A DNA stretch of 64,000 nucleotides, taken from positions 161,526,747 through 161,590,746 of the forward strand of contig NC_039363.1 of assembly GCF_003573695.1 (NCBI RefSeq), written 5' to 3'. The notes under the pieces are model-generated. The model made no database searches. It was not told the DNA's origin and worked only from the letters and a program-made list of their open reading frames with translations. Position numbers and translations under genes: made by a program. Of the stretch, positions 35,784 through 47,615 are shown one piece after another (positions within the stretch are counted from its first letter, which is position 1; each line of letters opens with the position of its first letter). Source of the stretch: Papaver somniferum. Lineage: Eukaryota > Streptophyta > Magnoliopsida > Ranunculales > Papaveraceae.

Positions 35784-37145
35784 TATTCCTTGAACCAAAC
35801 ACGAATGTACATGATTGGGTAAGGTTAAAGGAGAATCGACTCTAGCTAATACAACTAGTATCACACAGGAGGTGTGGGGATTAGGTTTCCCAGTTGCTAG
35901 AGTTATCCTTTATATAGTCTTTCAAATCAGGGTTTGCAATCAATGTTATCTTAGTAACAAAGCATTTAATATTCACCGTTAGATGAAAACCTGATTAGAT
36001 TGAAGCTAATATCTTTCAACCGTTAGATCGAAACTTAGCTTGTTACACACAAATGAAATGCACGTTTATTTAGGTTTGTGTAACCGTACCCAAACATGTA
36101 CATCTAGTTGGTTCAACAGTAGTTAACCAAATGGTTAGCAATATGAGAACTTTCACATCAACCATATTCTTCTTTACCATAACCAGTTCAAATGACTCAA
36201 ATGAACTAGTTAGAGAGTTGTTCAATTGCTTAGATCTTATAGAAGTATACAAGGCACAATCGAAGAAAAAACTATTTGATTCAATCGAATCAATTCATGA
36301 ACTTTATAACCACGGTTTCCAAATATGCATTCCTTAGTTTATATAAGTTTAAGTTCACGAATAATCGTTTTTAGAAAATAACCAACCTAAGTATGCGGAC
36401 TGGTATGCGGACTTAAGTACCCGGAATAAGTTTGTTTTCAGTTCGCAAACTCCAGCAAATTTTCACGAGACGTGAACTTCCAATGGTGCGCGTATTAGTA
36501 TGCGGACTTTAGTTCTGGTTTTCCTGAGCAGCAAAGTACGCATACTTTGGTTCAAGGAATAAGGACTTACACACGTATGAGTTACCTCATAATGTTTATA
36601 TCCAACCATGGTTATATATTCTAAACTCTCATTTCAATCATTGAAACATTCTTAGAGGACGTTATATAGTTGTTGTTCACAAACCATTTTTCGTCAAAGC
36701 AATTTTCAAGTAATTGAAACTTAAGATGACTTTCATCACTAGTAAAGATAAACTTGGCCAAAGCGAAAGCTTACCAACACATATTTCGAGAAATAGATAA
36801 GCGAGATAAACTCGGCTCAAAATAGCAAATGTGTATAATCAAAGTCTATATAGCAATACGACTTTTGTTTCAAGATAGGAGATAGAATAGATAGACTTTT
36901 GAGTGATAGATAAGTTCAAGTCTCCACATACCTTTTAGTCGATGAAGTTCCACCAGTTCCTTGAGTAGTTCTTCGTCTTTGTATGATGATTATGATGGAG
37001 TATAAATCTCAACTACACTTTCTATCCTAGTCTGAGACTTAGCTATAAGTAGACTAGAAATCAAGACTTATAGTTTTGGCAACTAAACTTGACAACAAGC
37101 TTAAGATAACAACGCTTGCGAGTTCGACCGAGCAATGTTCTAACA
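35784..37145 (-). mobile_element. truncated reversed LTR L5
   Basis: On the minus strand it begins TGTTAGAACATTGCTCGGTC at 37145 and runs through U3 to just past the TATA box (TATATAAA, 35916-35909). The R/U5 part is missing. Diverged U3 palindromes lie near 36391, 36486 and 36536. Its 5' end abuts L6 with no internal DNA between. Confidence 0.65.
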
Positions 37146-39624
37146 GGTCTAACAAACACACCCAATATTTCGTTCGGCAATCTGAATAGACAAACTCCAA
37201 TATACTTTAGATAGCAACTAGACAGTCGGACTCAATCTCAAGAAAAGTATATCCAAGAGTTGTGTCTTAATTTCTCAATTCAATCTGCAATCAAACAAAT
37301 AAGAATTTGCGATCCCGATTGAATATGAGAGAAATAAATTGAACAGTACCAAAGACCAATGTTCAAGGATCAATCAATTTCAATCAACAACTAAAGGTTG
37401 GATTTACCAATTGATCAATGCAACGCACGACCTGTAATATTTCAATTATATAACAAAATATAATGCAGAAAAGAAATAATACAGACACCAGAAGTTTTGT
37501 TAATGAGGAAACCGCAAATGCAGAAAAACCCCGGGACATAGCCCAGCTTTGAACACCACACTATATTAAGCCGCTACATACACTAGCCTACTACCAATGA
37601 ACTTCAGACTGGAATGTAGTTGAGCCCTAATCAATCTCACACTGATCAAGGTACAGTTGCGCTCCTTACATCTCTGAACCCTAGCAGGATTCTACGCACT
37701 TGATTCCCTTAGCTGATCTCACCCACAACCAAGAGTTGATACGAATCAAATTCGAAGACTTGATAAACAAATCTGTCTCACACAGAAAAGTCTATTGGAA
37801 TAGATAAATCTGTCTCCCAGAGAAATACCTACGAGTTTTGTTCCGTATTTTGATAAATCAAGGTGCACAGGAACCAATTGATAAACCGGACTTATATTCC
37901 CGAAGAACAACCTAGTATTATCAATCACCTCACAATAATCTTAATCGTATGGTAGCGAAAACAGATATTGTGGAATCACAAACGATGAGACGAAGATGTT
38001 TGTGACTACTTTTAATCTTACCTATCGGAGATAAATCTCAAGCAAATCTTAGCAAAGATAATACTCAATCACGATAGTAAAATTAAGATCAGAACACGCA
38101 ACTACATAGAAAATAGTTAGGACTGGCTTCACAATCTCAATGAATTCTTCAAGTCGTTAACCTACAGGGCTTCGTGAAAAACCTAAGGTTAAAGGAGAAA
38201 CGACTTTAGTCGCAACTAGTATTACATATAAGGTATGGGGATTAGGTTTCCCAGTTGTTAGAGTTCTCCTTTATATAGTTTTCAAATCGGGGTTTGCAAT
38301 CTAAGTTACCTTGGTAACAAAGCATTCAATATTCATTGTTAGATGAAAACCTGATTAGATTCAAGCTAATATCTTTCAACCGTTAAATCGAACTTAGCTT
38401 GTTATACACAAATGAAATGTACCCTCATTTAGGTTTATGTTACCGTACCTAAACGTGTACACCATGTTGACTCAACAGTAGTTAACCGAGGTTAGCTATA
38501 TGAACACTCTCATATCAACCTTATTCTTCTTAACCATAACTAGTTCAAATGACTAAAATTAAACTATCTAAAGAGTTGTTCAATTGCTATATTCTCATTG
38601 AAGTATACAAGAACACAATTGAAGTAAAATCGGTTTGATTCACTCGAATCAATTCATGAACATTATATCCACGGTTTGCAAAGAATGCATTCCTTATTAT
38701 ATAAATGTATTTGTTCATGTCACAACCTATTTTAGAACTTTAACCACTCAAGTATGCAAACGGGTACACATACTTGAATAGCCAGAGCAAGTTTGGTTTT
38801 CGCCAGTATACGAATGGGTACGGATACCTCCAAACCCAGTAGAAATTTCCGGACATGAACCTTACGCTAATATGCATACGAGTACGCGCACTTAGGTACC
38901 CTGACTTGTCAAACCAACAGGTACGCGTACGGGTATGCATATTATGGTTCCCGGACATGGATCACATATATGCAAGAGTGCATAACATGTTTATAATCCA
39001 ATGTTGGTTAAGTGTTCTAAACCCTATTTCAAACATTGAAACTTTCTTAGAGGATGACAATAGCCGTTTTCACACACTATCAAAGCAATTTTCAAGTTAT
39101 TGAAATAATCATAACGAAACATTACAAGTCTACACCAAATGATTGTATCACACAAAACATGTAAGATGTTACTCGGTAATTTTCACGTGATCATCTTTTG
39201 ACTTTCTTCAAGAATATAAGATAAACTTGGTTGAAGCGAAAGATTACCAACACATATTTCGAGAAATATGTAAGCGAATTAAACTCAGCTCAAAATCTCA
39301 AGTGTGCATAATTGAAAACCATATAGTAATACGACTATGTCTCAATATAGGATATAGAGTAGTAGAAATATACTTTCCGAGTGATAGATGAGTTTTAGTC
39401 TCCACATACCTATTATCGATGAAGTTCCACAATATCTCCTTATTAGTTCTTCGTCTTCAATTGATGAACGCCGTGAAGTCTAATGCTCAATTACACAATA
39501 TATCCTAGTCCGAGACATCACTATAAGTAGACTAGATATCAAGACTTATAGTTTTGATCACTAACATTGACAAACAATCTTGAGATAGCAATGCTTGCGA
39601 GTTCGACCGAGCAGTGCTCTAACA
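37146..39624 (-). mobile_element. reversed LTR L6, about 2.48 kb
   Basis: On the minus strand it begins TGTTAGAGCACTGCTCGGTC (39624) and ends GTTTGTTAGACC (37146), lacking the last dozen bases found in L1. TATA box TATATAAA at 38277-38270. U5 block TCGTTAACAAAA-like near 37500. U3 palindromes at about 38753-38942. Confidence 0.72.
38753..38942 (-). repeat. U3 palindrome cluster of L6
   Basis: Four diverged pairs near 38753, 38805, 38871 and 38921-38942. The last retains an intact GTACGCGTAC half-site. Spacing is about 50-66 bp, different from L2, so unit number and spacing vary between copies. Confidence 0.5.
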
Positions 39625-40720
39625 GAATCGTATTAGGTTACGAATTTAAAGTTTTCACATGGGGATTCATGAACCCAATCAAACTATCTTTTACCTGATA
39701 GTTCTTGTTTCAGTATCTTGTTATACTAGTTATTAAAGTTGACGAACTTTAGACCCAGAACAAAATTGATAGAAATCACAAAGTTCTCTTCTTCTCAGAA
39801 TTTGTAATTCCTCAAGATAGATATTTAATGTATTTTATGCTTTGTTTGGATTGTTTTCGAGAGATGGTTAGTGATTTAAGCCTCTCTTTGATAAGAGTGT
39901 TAGTTTTCCGGATCCGTGAGGTTTGGTAGACTTGTCTACTGCAAACAGTTTCCAAATCTTGATTGAAATATATCAAAAGGGAAATCAAATAGGCTTGTAT
40001 ATAAGAGGTAGATAGGTATAAAAGTCTTTTTTGAGGCTGAAGCTTAAGTTGTAAAGGACGTCAGCTAAGGGAGTCAAGTGCGTGCAACCATGTTGGGTTT
40101 AGTAACGTACAGGTACACGACTGCAACTGAATTGCTTTGAGGGTTAATTCAGTCCAAATTATAGTCCAGTCCGAAGTCTAATAGTAGGATAGTGTCTGCA
40201 TCGGTTTAATGCAATATGGTGTTTAAAACTGGACGAGGTCCCGGAGTTTTCTGCCAGTGCAGTTTCGTCGTTAACAAAATTTTGGTATCTTGTGTTATTT
40301 CCTTTTCCGCATTATATTTCTGATCTTTATAATAGGAATACAAAAAATAGTGCGTAATCATTCTAGGTAGCAGCCCTTATTGATTAAGATCAAACCAAGA
40401 CTTGTTCTTATTGAATTCGTATCTTGAAATATATATTACAAGGTTTGTGCTTGTTATAGTTCAGATCTAGTACAATTCAGTACATACTAGATTGATCTTG
40501 GATATTGATTTTTGACACTTTACAAGAACTCTTCTACACAATCAGGTACACGGACCTTTGGTCTATACATATTGATTGTGGAAGACAAAGAGAAAAAATC
40601 TACATACAATCTTCTTCAAGGTTCTTTACAGTTGACCTACTTGTGATTGTATTTGGTTTTATCCATACAGGTTGCTGAACGAAAAGGTTGGTGGTGTACT
40701 TGGTACCCTCTCATTTTAAG
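39625..40720 (+). mobile_element. LTR L7, 3' fragment of the second copia subfamily
   Basis: Resembles the last 1.1 kb of L8 and L9: GGTCCCGGAGTTTTCTGCC, a CGTTAACAAAATTTT block (about 40268) and an end TACCCTCTCATTTTAA. Its left part is missing where L6 begins. No primer site follows. Confidence 0.6.
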
Positions 40721-41346
40721 GAACATGTCTAGAAATACCCATCCTAAATTTTCAAGGGTGTTTATTTCTTTTAGCAAACATGATAATTTTATAATTTCAT
40801 AAAAGGAGTATCATGGTAATTAACAATTAAAATAATAATTTATAATTTATTATGCTCTTAGTTACCCTTGAAAATATAAATCATTTTTTTTTGAATTAAC
40901 TAATTGATTAGGATTTAATTAATTGTGGTAACACTCGGTGCATAGATAGGTAGTTATATTTAAATGTAAATTTAGAAATTTTTATTAGTTTATAAAAGAT
41001 ATTAATTTTAGGTGGCTAATTGGTTCATGGATTTTGAATACATTAGAAAATTTAAAATTGAAGATTTTAAACTGTTTTGGCAACTTATTAAAATATGTAT
41101 ATATATCTCTCCCATTAATTAGTAGGTGGAAGTAAGAATATATTTACATTCAAGTTTATAAAGATAAATCAGGAAATCTATTGATTCATACTAATTAATC
41201 TATTTATATAGATACTATAATTAAGAATTAATTATTTTAGGTAATGCTTATATTACTAATTTAAATAGATAAATTGTTAATGTTAGTTGTCATGGAAGGT
41301 GGAAATGGAAACAAATATTATTTAATAATAACTAATTGCAGGTCTC

Positions 41347-41507
41347 TGTTGTAGTGGAAAACATAGAGAAAAATAAAGAGACAAAGAGTGGTTTCTATTG
41401 ATCAGCATCATCAGGTTACATGGAACAATATCTTATATATACATGTAGGAAGAAAATCCTAGATACTATATTGGGCCGCATATCCATGGGCTACAAGCCC
41501 TACAACA
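41347..41507. mobile_element. solo LTR, 161 bp, with GTCTC target duplication
   Basis: Begins TGTTGTAG and ends CTACAACA, perfect 8-bp inverted termini with TG...CA. It is flanked by GTCTC at 41342-41346 and 41508-41512. A TATATATA-like box lies near 41432. Length and termini suit a small copia or TRIM-type LTR left after LTR-LTR recombination. Orientation is probably plus, from the TATA position. Confidence 0.8.
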
Positions 41508-41797
41508 GTCTCTTTATTATTGGTTGTTGATAAAAAAAATTGGTAAAGTTAAATAAAGATAATTTAAATAAAGATAAATAAAGATAATTTACTTTTCGTT
41601 GTCACATTTAGTGATTAATTTTTTTTGTTGCATGGATGGAAATGTATTAATCTAAAATGGGAAAGAATATAATTGTCTATGTTTTACTAGATAGATAATT
41701 GTCATATTGTTGACACTTGCCTTAGGTAGAACGTAGAATTTTGCTTTGATAAAATTAAGGATTTATTTAATAAGACAAGAGAGGGTGAGTCCAGTTT

Positions 41798-41826
41798 TGT
41801 GCACACTCCTTTAAAGAGTGTGCACA
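41798..41826. repeat. perfect 11-bp-arm inverted repeat
   Basis: Arms TGTGCACACTC and GAGTGTGCACA with a 7-base loop CTTTAAA. A strong cruciform or RNA hairpin candidate, possibly the end of a decayed DNA transposon. Confidence 0.55.
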
Positions 41827-42434
41827 TAACTTCCGGAACAAATAACAAAGATCAATTTCAACGTATCTTGTAACTAAGCTGAATTAAAGATAGGTATATG
41901 GGTTCTTTAGATAGATACCACATGGGTTCCATTGGAATTTCTATTAGTATTTCGATTGTGGCTATTTCGGTAGTTTTAGCAGAGAACCGGGAAGCCTATG
42001 CGGCAGTCACATGGGTTGTTCAGAATTAACTAGACAAACAAGATGTGATAAATTATCTAGAGGGACGAAAACGAAATTTGGACAGGTTGTGCAAAGGATT
42101 TTGGATAAGGTAAAGGATGCAACTGGCTTATGTAAGCTCCCATAACTTGCATATCGATTAGCTTTATTTTTGGCACCATTGGTGCACACCTACGTCAAAT
42201 GGCTTGATAAAAGTATGAGTAACCAAAGAAATGGATTGCAACTTACGTCATAAAGTATGGCAATAAGCCAGATGATATGAGTTACCATAATATCGCAATC
42301 ACCTCACAATTATATGATATGAGTGACTAAGTGTTGGACTGCTAATGATCCAACTGATAGCAGCTGCATACATACCTTATCCGTACCGTCAATGGATTAA
42401 ACATATACCGTATGTTCTCAACATCGGGACTAGA

Positions 42435-44297
42435 TGTGAGAGCACTACTCGGAAGAACTCACAAGTTTTGTTTTCTCAAGATTGTTGTCAATACTAGATG
42501 ATCAAAACTACATATTGATTTCTAGTATACTAAGTCAAGTCTTAGACTAGGTACAAAAATCCGTAGTTGAGTATCAGACATCACCGTCGAAGACTGAAGA
42601 TCGACGAAGACATTTGAAGAACTTCATCAACAAGGTATGTGAATACTGAAATATTCTATTTACCCACAATCTTTACCATTTTATCTATTTGAGACTATGT
42701 CGTATGATTTCTAGTATATTTATTGCAAAGAAGAAATTTTGAGTCAAGCTTGTCTTGTTAAACATCTAGAAATATGAGTCAAGCAATGGATGTTTATTGG
42801 TCCTTTTCAAACTTCGCTTGGAATAATTTATTGTTCAAGAACTAATATTTTGGATCATTTGAAAATTTCCCAAACAATGATTTTATCATTTGGGAAAGTT
42901 TCAAACATCAAATAAAGAAATCCAGAACTTCAGTTATTTCCACTCATTGGTAAGTTGGCGAACCATCTCACAAACCCTGGATATATGAGTTGTGGAATAC
43001 AGGAAGGTTGGAGAACTAGTTCGCAAATCTTAAGTTCAGAATGGGACGATTCATGAACTGTTGTTCCCAGAGTTCACGAGTCTTTAACGGTTAGCGAAGC
43101 CGGTTCACGAACCGTAGCTCCCGGACTCATGAACTGTCTCAACATTTCAAGAATCGTTTCACCAACGATCCTAGTGGTTTTCTAGCAGATGCTCAAAGAA
43201 ATTATATTTAAATATGTTTAGTATCGACTCTCATAAACACCTCTAAGACATCTATGATAACTAAAACACTGTGTATATATGTGCATCAAGATTAGATTCC
43301 TAAGTGTTTAAATGAACACGATATTTCTTATTAGTTCGAAAGGCATATTTGACAAAGAAATATCATTATACACGGTTCACGTACCCTAACCACTGTGTAT
43401 ATTCTTCTACGTGATTTTAAGACAAACTTATCACATGCTTACTTAAAACCCTAATTAGAGTTTCATCTAAACAGAGAAAGTGTGTGCTTGAATCTCAAAT
43501 TATCTTAGATTGAATTCTAAGCAAATCTCAATCTTAAACATTGAAAAATTGAGAGACTCGTTCAACTGGAAATATCAATCCCTAACACTTTGTGTCCTAG
43601 GTGGGACTTCATGAAGCCATGCACGACTATCTTTACTTTGATAGTTCGTGTATCCTAATCTTACTTTTCTGTTATCGAGGTTCTCGTGATCCCTTTTAGG
43701 CAAGATAAATAGAAATCACAAAGTTCTTTTTGTCTCAGAATTTTTGATTTCTCAAGATATAAAAATTATTCTTAATTAATTAGTTCATGATTGTTCTTGA
43801 AATGTGGTTAAGAATTTAGGCTTCTTATCTAACTAAGTGTAAGTGTTCCGGATTTGTGAAATTTACCATCTTCGTCCATAGCAAACAGATTTCCAAGCCT
43901 TTATCTTTGATCTAAATGGAAATTAAATAGGTTTATCTGTTAGAGGCAGTTTGGTATTAAAAATCTTCACTTAGATTGTAAAGGACACCAGCTATGAGAA
44001 TTAATTGCGCAGAGCCTTGCCAGGTCCAATAGATGTAAAGAACGCGATTGTAACTGAATCACTTGGAGTGTGACTTGCCAGGTCTAAAATCTGATAGTAG
44101 GTTAAATTAATACAGTTTGGTTTTGAAATCTAGTTGAGGTCCCGGGGGTTTTCTGCCATTGCGGTTTCCTCGTTAACAAAATTCTTATATTATGTTTTTA
44201 CTTTTCCATATATTTTGATTGTTAAGAGTATTACACAGGTTCATACTCCTATCAAAATAAAAATGTTGTTGATATACTTGGAACCCTCTCCATTTCG
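42435..44297 (+). mobile_element. LTR L8 (second copia subfamily), 1863 bp
   Basis: Starts TGTGAGAGCACTACTCGG (a changed TGTTAGAGCA) and ends CTCTCCATTTCG. The U5 block TCGTTAACAAAATTC lies near 44172. A U3 cluster of GGCGAACC and GGTTCACGAACC motifs lies around 42955-43130. It is followed by a decayed primer site ATTGGTATAAGAT. Confidence 0.7.
42955..43130 (+). repeat. U3 palindromic motifs of the second subfamily (GGTTCACGAACC type)
   Basis: Repeated short motifs such as GTTGGCGAACC, GAACTAGTTCGC, GGTTCACGAACCG and CATGAACTG. L9 has the same class at about 45625-45920. They occupy the place of the GTACGCGTAC pairs in L2 but differ in sequence. Confidence 0.5.
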
Positions 44298-45121
44298 ATT
44301 GGTATAAGATCAAGTTCGTGTACTAACAATGTCACAAATGACATGACGATCTCTTTCTTTGATAGGAGCAGTCAATGTACAAATTCCGAGTGTGTTCTAG
44401 AAACCATCAATGATGATCTGAGTATTGATTTGAATAAAGTCATTGATGATCTTTGTCATGAGAAACAAAGATTGATAAGGAAAATTGATGGACTTCACTG
44501 TGAACTTTATATCAAGAATTCTGATCTTCGAGAATGATCTGAAAGAGAAAAGGTTCTTCAAATAAAGTAGGATGATCATACCCCCATTAACAAGGATACT
44601 GTTGCCATGTTAGCTGAATCAAAGGCTACCTTGGCGAAAGTTATTGAGGATTTGAAATCTGAAAAAGAAACATCTAACTTCTCGGAGGATCCAAGTCATT
44701 CATCTCTTGATTGTTGTTAAAGAATTATCGACGATCAGTAGATAAACGAGGCCTTCGCTTTGTCAAACCTTATCTGGCTCAAATTTCATCGAAAGGACTT
44801 GATGATGAATTTACCACTTCTGTTGGATCTTATATGTTTTGTGGTTCTTGCAACTATTACCAACATACATGTAAGATCTTTCGACAAAATTTAAAAGCTG
44901 CCAGAGTTCTTTAGAAAAGAGCTGAAAAACTTTTGTCCAATATTGAAAGACTTATAAAAGTACTGAAAAGATATCCTAATCCAAGGAAAATTAATTTTGG
45001 TCTAGGAGCCTTTCCCCTAAATTCAACTTCGCCCTTTCAATGGTTTCTCGATAATGGTTGTAGCCATGACACATGACAGGTGACCTTTCATGGTTCGTGA
45101 ACGCGGACGATTTTAAGGGAG
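44298..45121 (+). pseudogene. gag-pro: copia gag remnant and first codons of protease between L8 and L9
   Basis: A primer-site remnant (44298-44310) is followed by a helical gag segment (44343-44537, CVLETINDDLSIDLNKVIDDL), a knuckle that has lost residues (CGSCNYYQHTC, 44711-44914 frame), then GLGAFPLNSTSPFQWFLDNGCS, the protease start with D-N-G for the active D-S-G. The frame breaks beside a TGA. Coding sequence continues to TTTTAAGGGAG and the next LTR begins at once. UBN2, the rest of protease, integrase, RT and RNase H are all absent. Confidence 0.7.
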
Positions 45122-47426
45122 TGTTAGAGCAATGCTCGGTTGAACTCACAAGTTTTGCTATCTTAAGATTGTTGTCAATGTTAGTTGATCAAAACTCTAC
45201 CTTGATTTACAGTATATTAAGTCAACTCTCATACTAGGTTAGAATTTTGTAGTTGAGTATCAAACATCACCTTTGAACACTAAAGATCGATGAAGACGTT
45301 TGAAGAAGTTTATCAATCAGGTATGTAAAGACTGAACCATTTTATTTACTCACTATCTTGTCATTTTATCTTATGAGACTATGTTTTATGACTTCTAGTA
45401 GATTTACAAACAAGAAATTTTGAGTCAAGCTTATCTTTTTAAATACATCTAAATATGATTCAAGCATAAAAGTTCAAAGGTCCTTAATAATATTAGTTCG
45501 AAACAATTTATTGTTAAAAATTTAATTTGTGGATCACTTGAAATTTTTCCATAAAAATGATTTTATTATTTGTGAATGTTTCAGACATCAAAAGAAAGAA
45601 ATTCAGAACTTCTGATATTTTGGCTCAGGGTAGGTTGGAGAACCACTTCGCAAACCATAGATATATGCGTTTCAGAAATACAGGGAAGGTTGGAGAAGCA
45701 GCTCACAAACCGTAAGTTCAGAATGGGACAATTCGCGACCGTGGTGAGATGAATTTTTAAATTGGTATAAAAGGCTAGCAGTTGGTGAACCCGGTTCACG
45801 AACCGCAACCATATGAGTTCTCGATCCAAGTAAGGTTGGCGAACCCAGTTTACAAACTGTAGCACTTTGACTCGTGAACTTGCCTTATGATTCACGAACC
45901 TTTTCACCAACGTTCCCAGTAGAATTTTTTCGATTCTCAAAGACTTATTTATTAAATATGTTTATCATTACTATGACTCTCTTAAATACCTCCAAGACAT
46001 TATTGATCACTAAAACACTTGTGTATATGCATCATGCTTAGACTCTTAAGTGTTTGAATGAACATCAAGTTTCTTATAGTTTATAAGGCGTATCTGCCAA
46101 AAAGAACAATCATTATATACAGTTCGATAACCGGACTACCGAGTATATTCTTCTATGTGAGTTTCATCTAAACAGAGAAAGAGTTTTCTTAAATCTCAAG
46201 TTATCTTTGCTTGAATTCTAAGAAACCCTAAGTATTGAAAAACTATAAATATAAATGCTTTCAACTAGGAAATTCAATTCTTAAGACTTTGTTTCCTAAA
46301 TGATAGCTAGAGCCATTCTCTATTGGTCTAACTTTCCTCAGTGAAACATTATTAAGTTTACGACTAAAAAACTTCGATTTTGGGATTCGTGAAGCCGGGT
46401 CCATCTATCTTTACCTTTATAGTTCGTTTATCCTGATCTTGCTTTTTTATTATCGAGGTTTTCGTAATCTCTTTCAGGAAAGATCGATAGTGATTGCAAA
46501 GTTCTTTTCATCTAAGATTTTGTGAATCCTCAAGGTAGATATCTAGAAACTATTCTTAATTTATAAGTTCAAGGTTCTTGAGAGAATAATACATGCTTCT
46601 CATCTAAGTGAGTGTAAGTGTTCCGGATTTGTGAGATCTGCTAGCTTTGTCTTTGCAAAAAGATTTCCAAGATTTGATCTTTCATATAAAGGGAAATCAA
46701 ATAGGCTTGTCTGTTAGAGGCATATTGGTATCAAAAATCTTCACTTAGTTTGAAGAAACTTTTAGGATGTAAAGGACGTTAGGGAATCAATCTTCTAGAG
46801 CCTTGAGAGGTTCACGAGATGTAAGGAGCGTGACTGTAACTGAATCGCTTGGAAGGTAGGTTCGGTCTCAACGATTCAGTTCAAAGTCTGATAGTAGGAT
46901 AGTTTTGTAGCGGCTCATTATAGTTTGGTGTTCAAATCTGGACTAAATCCCAGGGGTTTTCTGCTATTGCAGTTTTCTCGTTAACAAAACTTCTGGCGTC
47001 TTGAGTTTTTCCTTTACCGAATTATATTACTTATCTTTATAGTTAGGCTCACACAATTAGTACGTATTCAATCTTTGTAGATACGTTCATATAATTGTGA
47101 TCGATTAAGAGACTTATTTCTTGTAGAATTCGTATATTGAAAGATATACAAGTTTATTACTTTGTAAAATTACGATTTGATTATTTGGATATGACTAGAT
47201 TGATCTTGGATATTGAATTTTGAGATCGTACAAGTACTCTTCTTATCAATTAGGTTGACGAACTCCTTAGTTTATATGTAATGATTGAGAAGAAATAGAG
47301 ACATAAGCTCTACATACATATTGTCAAGGATCATTAAGTTGGCCTGCTTACAATTGTATCAAGTTTATTCCATTCAGGTTGGCGAACGAAAAAGTTGGTG
47401 GTGTACTTCGTATCCTCTCCTTTTCA
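45122..47426 (+). mobile_element. LTR L9 (second copia subfamily), 2305 bp
   Basis: Starts TGTTAGAGCAATGCTCGG and ends CTCTCCTTTTCA, followed by a well-kept primer site. The U5 block TCGTTAACAAAAC lies near 46978. U3 palindromic motifs occur near 45625-45920. It acts as 3' LTR for the piece on its left and 5' LTR for the gag piece on its right. Confidence 0.78.
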
Positions 47427-47443
47427 ATTGGTATCAGAGCAGG
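47427..47443 (+). other. primer-binding site, initiator-Met tRNA
   Basis: ATTGGTATCAGAGCAGG directly after L9. TGGTATCAGAGC is the common copia primer site complementary to initiator-Met tRNA. Confidence 0.85.
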
Positions 47444-47615
47444 AAAACACCTTTAAATCTAACAAGTTCGTGTTTCTAGCGATCTGAATTATAGATAAGG
47501 TGCAATCTCTATTAATGCATCATTAGTTCTTGAAAGAATTATCTTTATGTATTCTATTAATGAGATTGGATTTTCCTCCATCTCAAAATTATATATACGT
47601 TATGTCCCCCATAAA

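Larger units (their letters stand above)
40721..42434. other. AT-rich spacer with a solo LTR and a hairpin; no gene
   Basis: The only long stretch here not assigned to the two large element families. It contains a 161-bp solo LTR (41347-41507) and a hairpin (41798-41826). A minus-strand 60-codon frame (42189-42007) shows no domain. Otherwise nothing recognisable. Confidence 0.5.

Noticed and set aside
42007..42189. 60-codon minus-strand frame in the spacer
   Set aside because: Cysteine-containing but no recognised domain, length within chance expectation.
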